Positions 62,086 to 64,000 of a DNA stretch of 64,000 nt are shown one piece after another. Below the pieces are notes generated by a model. It did no database searches, was not told the DNA's origin, and saw only the letters and a list, made by a program, of their open reading frames with translations. The position numbers and the translations under genes are program-made. This DNA is from Winogradskyella wichelsiae (GTDB taxonomy: Bacteria > Bacteroidota > Bacteroidia > Flavobacteriales > Flavobacteriaceae): assembly GCF_013403925.1 (NCBI RefSeq), contig NZ_JABFDJ010000001.1, forward strand, positions 783,040 through 847,039. The letters are read 5' to 3'. Numbering within the stretch: position 1 is the first letter of the stretch; every line of letters begins with the position of its first letter.

Positions 62086-62613
62086 TTATTCAGGAAGTAT
62101 TTTATTGTACATATCTCGTTCTAATTTTTTATTTATCATATCATTTAAATTAGAAAATGCGATAAAAAGACCTTTAATGCTTGCTATCTTTTCTTTACGT
62201 TCAATGTTATCTAAGGTAAGGTTCTCATTAAGTTTTAAAAGTTCTGTTTCAATAATCGCATTCCGAGACAAAATTGGATTTGTACTAAATTCACTTGGTA
62301 ACCCCTTTTTAAAATCAGTAATAAACTTTTTCAATGTTTCCTTATCACCATCAAAAAATGAAAAATCTCCTCGTTTCAAAAAACTTAACTGTCTTAACAA
62401 CTCTTGGTATTCCCCCCAGGATAGAATCGCTTCTTTTGACTCAGGACTAAGAACAAAATCCTTATAATCAATATTTTCAATGGTTTTTGCTGTAATTCTA
62501 GAGTTCTCCTCTACATCTACAATAGTATCTACCGTAGCGTCACTTTTGGAATCATCATCACAATTAGTAACAAGAATACAACTCAATATTAAAATGACAA
62601 ATCTAATCTTCAT
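62086..62613 (-). CDS. Hypothetical lipoprotein
   Basis: A 175-residue protein. The lipoprotein signal MKIRFVILILSCILVTNCDD puts the lipidated Cys at residue 18. The rest is charged and helical with no recognisable motif. It has no close same-strand partner: the M13 gene ends the next unit 97 bp downstream. Confidence 0.7.
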   Translation of the reverse strand: MKIRFVILILSCILVTNCDDDSKSDATVDTIVDVEENSRITAKTIENIDYKDFVLSPESKEAILSWGEYQELLRQLSFLKRGDFSFFDGDKETLKKFITDFKKGLPSEFSTNPILSRNAIIETELLKLNENLTLDNIERKEKIASIKGLFIAFSNLNDMINKKLERDMYNKILPE

Positions 62614-62753
62614 AACACTGTATTAATTTGAATGTAAATATACTAAACATTACTTTTCTATTTTTAATATATAAAAATACAAAATTGTGGAATCCATAAA
62701 ATTAAACCATTTATTTTTTGAAAACTTTAATATTAGAACGGATTAATTCTTAC

Positions 62754-62761
62754 TACTTTTG
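62754..62761 (+). promoter_or_regulatory. -7 box TACTTTTG before tdh
   Basis: Exact TAnnTTTG, 22 bp before ATG 62784. Confidence 0.5.
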
Positions 62762-62783
62762 GCAGAAACTATTAAACATTTAG

Positions 62784-63737
62784 ATGTCTTCAAAAATATT
62801 AATTATTGGTGCCTGTGGGCAAATAGGAACAGAACTAACTACTAAGTTAAGAGAAATACATGGAGTAGATAACGTGGTAGCTAGCGATATTAACACTCGC
62901 AATTTAGAGCTTGTTAATGCTGGCCCTTTTGTAATTTTAGATGCTAAAAACTTCAACGCTATTAAAGATTGTTGCATTAGTCACAAAATAGATACAATTT
63001 ATTTAATGGCAGCCCTATTAAGTGCAACAGGTGAAAAATACCCTATGGAAGCGTGGGACTTAAATATGAATTCACTTTTTCATGTATTAAACTTAGCAAA
63101 AACCAAGCAAATTAAAAAGATCTTTTGGCCAAGCAGTATCGCTGTTTTTGGACCAACAACTCCTAGAGAGCATACACCACAACATACCATATGCGAGCCG
63201 ACCACAGTTTACGGTATAACCAAGCAAGTAGGAGAACGTTGGTGTGAATACTACTATAATAAATACGATGTAGACGTAAGAAGTATTAGATATCCTGGAA
63301 TTATCAGTCATAAAGCGTTGCCAGGAGGAGGAACAACTGATTATGCTGTTGAAATTTATCATGAAGCTATTAAAAAAGGTAAATATGAAAGTTTCTTGTC
63401 AGAAAAAACACACCTTCCAATGATGTTTATGGACGATGCTATAAAAGCAACAATAGATATTATGTCAGTACCATCTAAAGATTTAACTATTAGATCTTCT
63501 TATAACTTATCTGCTATCAGTTTTACCCCTGAAGACATAGCCAATAGTATAAAAGCAGAAATTCCACATTTTACGATAACCTATAAACCAGATTTTAGAC
63601 AAGAAATTGCTGACAGTTGGCCTTCTTCAATAGATGATAGTGTAGCACGTAAAGATTGGAATTGGTCGCACGATTTTAATTTAGAAAGAATGACTTCAGA
63701 AATGCTAACTAACCTAAACAAGAAGTATAAACCCTAA
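62784..63737 (+). CDS. tdh: L-threonine 3-dehydrogenase, short-chain (GalE-like) type
   Basis: A 317-residue Rossmann-fold protein. NAD site: ILIIGACGQIGTELTTKL; the catalytic YxxxK lies in TVYGITKQVGERWCEYYY. Segments SSIAVFGPTTPREHTP, VRSIRYPGIIS and PGGGTTDYAVEIYH match the GalE-like TDH known from Flavobacterium frigidimaris, as I recall. It oxidises threonine to 2-amino-3-ketobutyrate in threonine catabolism. It has its own -7 box and a strong terminator after it. A related UDP-sugar epimerase is the alternative, but less likely. Confidence 0.9.
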   Translation: MSSKILIIGACGQIGTELTTKLREIHGVDNVVASDINTRNLELVNAGPFVILDAKNFNAIKDCCISHKIDTIYLMAALLSATGEKYPMEAWDLNMNSLFHVLNLAKTKQIKKIFWPSSIAVFGPTTPREHTPQHTICEPTTVYGITKQVGERWCEYYYNKYDVDVRSIRYPGIISHKALPGGGTTDYAVEIYHEAIKKGKYESFLSEKTHLPMMFMDDAIKATIDIMSVPSKDLTIRSSYNLSAISFTPEDIANSIKAEIPHFTITYKPDFRQEIADSWPSSIDDSVARKDWNWSHDFNLERMTSEMLTNLNKKYKP

Positions 63738-63757
63738 ACCTTATATCTCTTTAGAAC

Positions 63758-63792
63758 AAAAAAGTCCCATCTATTACAGATGGGACTTTTTT
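63758..63792. terminator. Terminator of tdh
   Basis: Perfect 15-bp arms, AAAAAAGTCCCATCT (63758-63772) and AGATGGGACTTTTTT (63778-63792). Confidence 0.9.
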
Positions 63793-63946
63793 GTTTTAGG
63801 TATTAGCTTGTATAAGCCAAACTTTATAAACTCTAGAACGATTCTCTTGGCTTCTCTTTAGCTAGCTCTAGTGTCTTAAACACAGCCTACCTTCTAAGCT
63901 TTATTAGTTTATAAAAGAAGCAGTAAAAAAGGATATAAAAGCAAAA

Positions 63947-63974
63947 AACCCTTACTAGTTATCTAGTAAGGGTT
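63947..63974 (-). terminator. Terminator of the rRNA operon
   Basis: On the minus strand, AACCCTTACTA (63964-63974) and TAGTAAGGGTT (63947-63957) form an 11-bp stem with a 6-base loop, followed by T-rich sequence. It is placed just 3' of the 5S gene. Confidence 0.8.
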
Positions 63975-63980
63975 CTTAAA

Positions 63981-64000
63981 AAGGCGGCGACCTACTCTTC
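63981..64000 (-). rRNA. rrf: 5S rRNA, 3' end only (cut by window edge)
   Basis: The reverse complement of the last 20 bases, GAAGAGTAGGTCGCCGCCTT, is the conserved 3' domain of bacterial 5S rRNA. The rest of the gene, and presumably 23S and 16S, lie beyond the right edge on the minus strand. Confidence 0.85.

Overview
The window is AT-rich chromosomal DNA from a member of the Bacteroidota, most likely a marine Flavobacteriaceae. Evidence: TAnnTTTG -7 boxes in place of the E. coli consensus, two giant proteins with type IX secretion (T9SS) sorting tails, a PorZ-like protein, a short-chain TDH of the Flavobacterium type, a THC0290_0291-like protein, several TTG starts, and families such as DUF6646 and DUF2975 plus small regulator. 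I see no prophage, insertion sequence, CRISPR array, tRNA or plasmid gene. The right edge cuts into a 5S rRNA gene, so an rRNA operon lies just outside on the minus strand.

Layout. 1-3.4 kb (minus): truncated M61 peptidase, then a tight operon of three DUF2975 membrane proteins ending in a small HTH regulator, with three operator-like palindromes in front. 3.5-8 kb: two small membrane or zinc-ribbon genes, then a MocR-type regulator divergent from a TonB-dependent receptor. 8-8.9 kb: gene-free repeat block. 8.9-13.3 kb: NfeD-like protein and flotillin, a cupin-like protein, a small outer-membrane protein, RecX. 13.7-30.2 kb: two giant T9SS-exported adhesin-like proteins, a TonB receptor, RecO and PorZ. 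30.3-34 kb: glutamate dehydrogenase, an outer-membrane protein, a cystathionine gamma-synthase family enzyme. 34-50.8 kb: housekeeping genes (antiporter, DinB, ArsC-like, acyltransferase, thioesterase, YicC-Gmk-NadD, YraN, LD-carboxypeptidase, MetG, lipocalin and OmpA lipoproteins, Tex, HDAC-like hydrolase, ferritin). 50.8-64 kb: tail-less SSB, a LipL32-family protein, a run of small hypothetical proteins, aldo-keto reductase, hydrolase, methyltransferase, CBS protein, Rossmann protein, TPR protein, M13 peptidase, threonine dehydrogenase and the 5S edge.

How the genes relate. The clearest functional grouping is envelope and secretion: T9SS cargo (13.7-24.4 kb) lies close to porZ, whose product acts at the T9SS attachment step, and TonB receptors flank this region on both sides. 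The yicC-gmk-nadD order forms a plausible operon, as do nfeD-flotillin and recO-porZ.

Most worth a second look: the LipL32-family protein at 51.5 kb with its apparent calcium ligands kept; the DUF2975 triplet with helically phased operators; the MocR protein that has lost its PLP lysine but keeps candidate operators; the near-identical 3' ends of the two giant T9SS cargo genes; the composite repeat block at 8.3-8.6 kb. No single feature proves a wholly new system; the DUF2975-HTH locus comes closest to an uncharacterised self-contained module.
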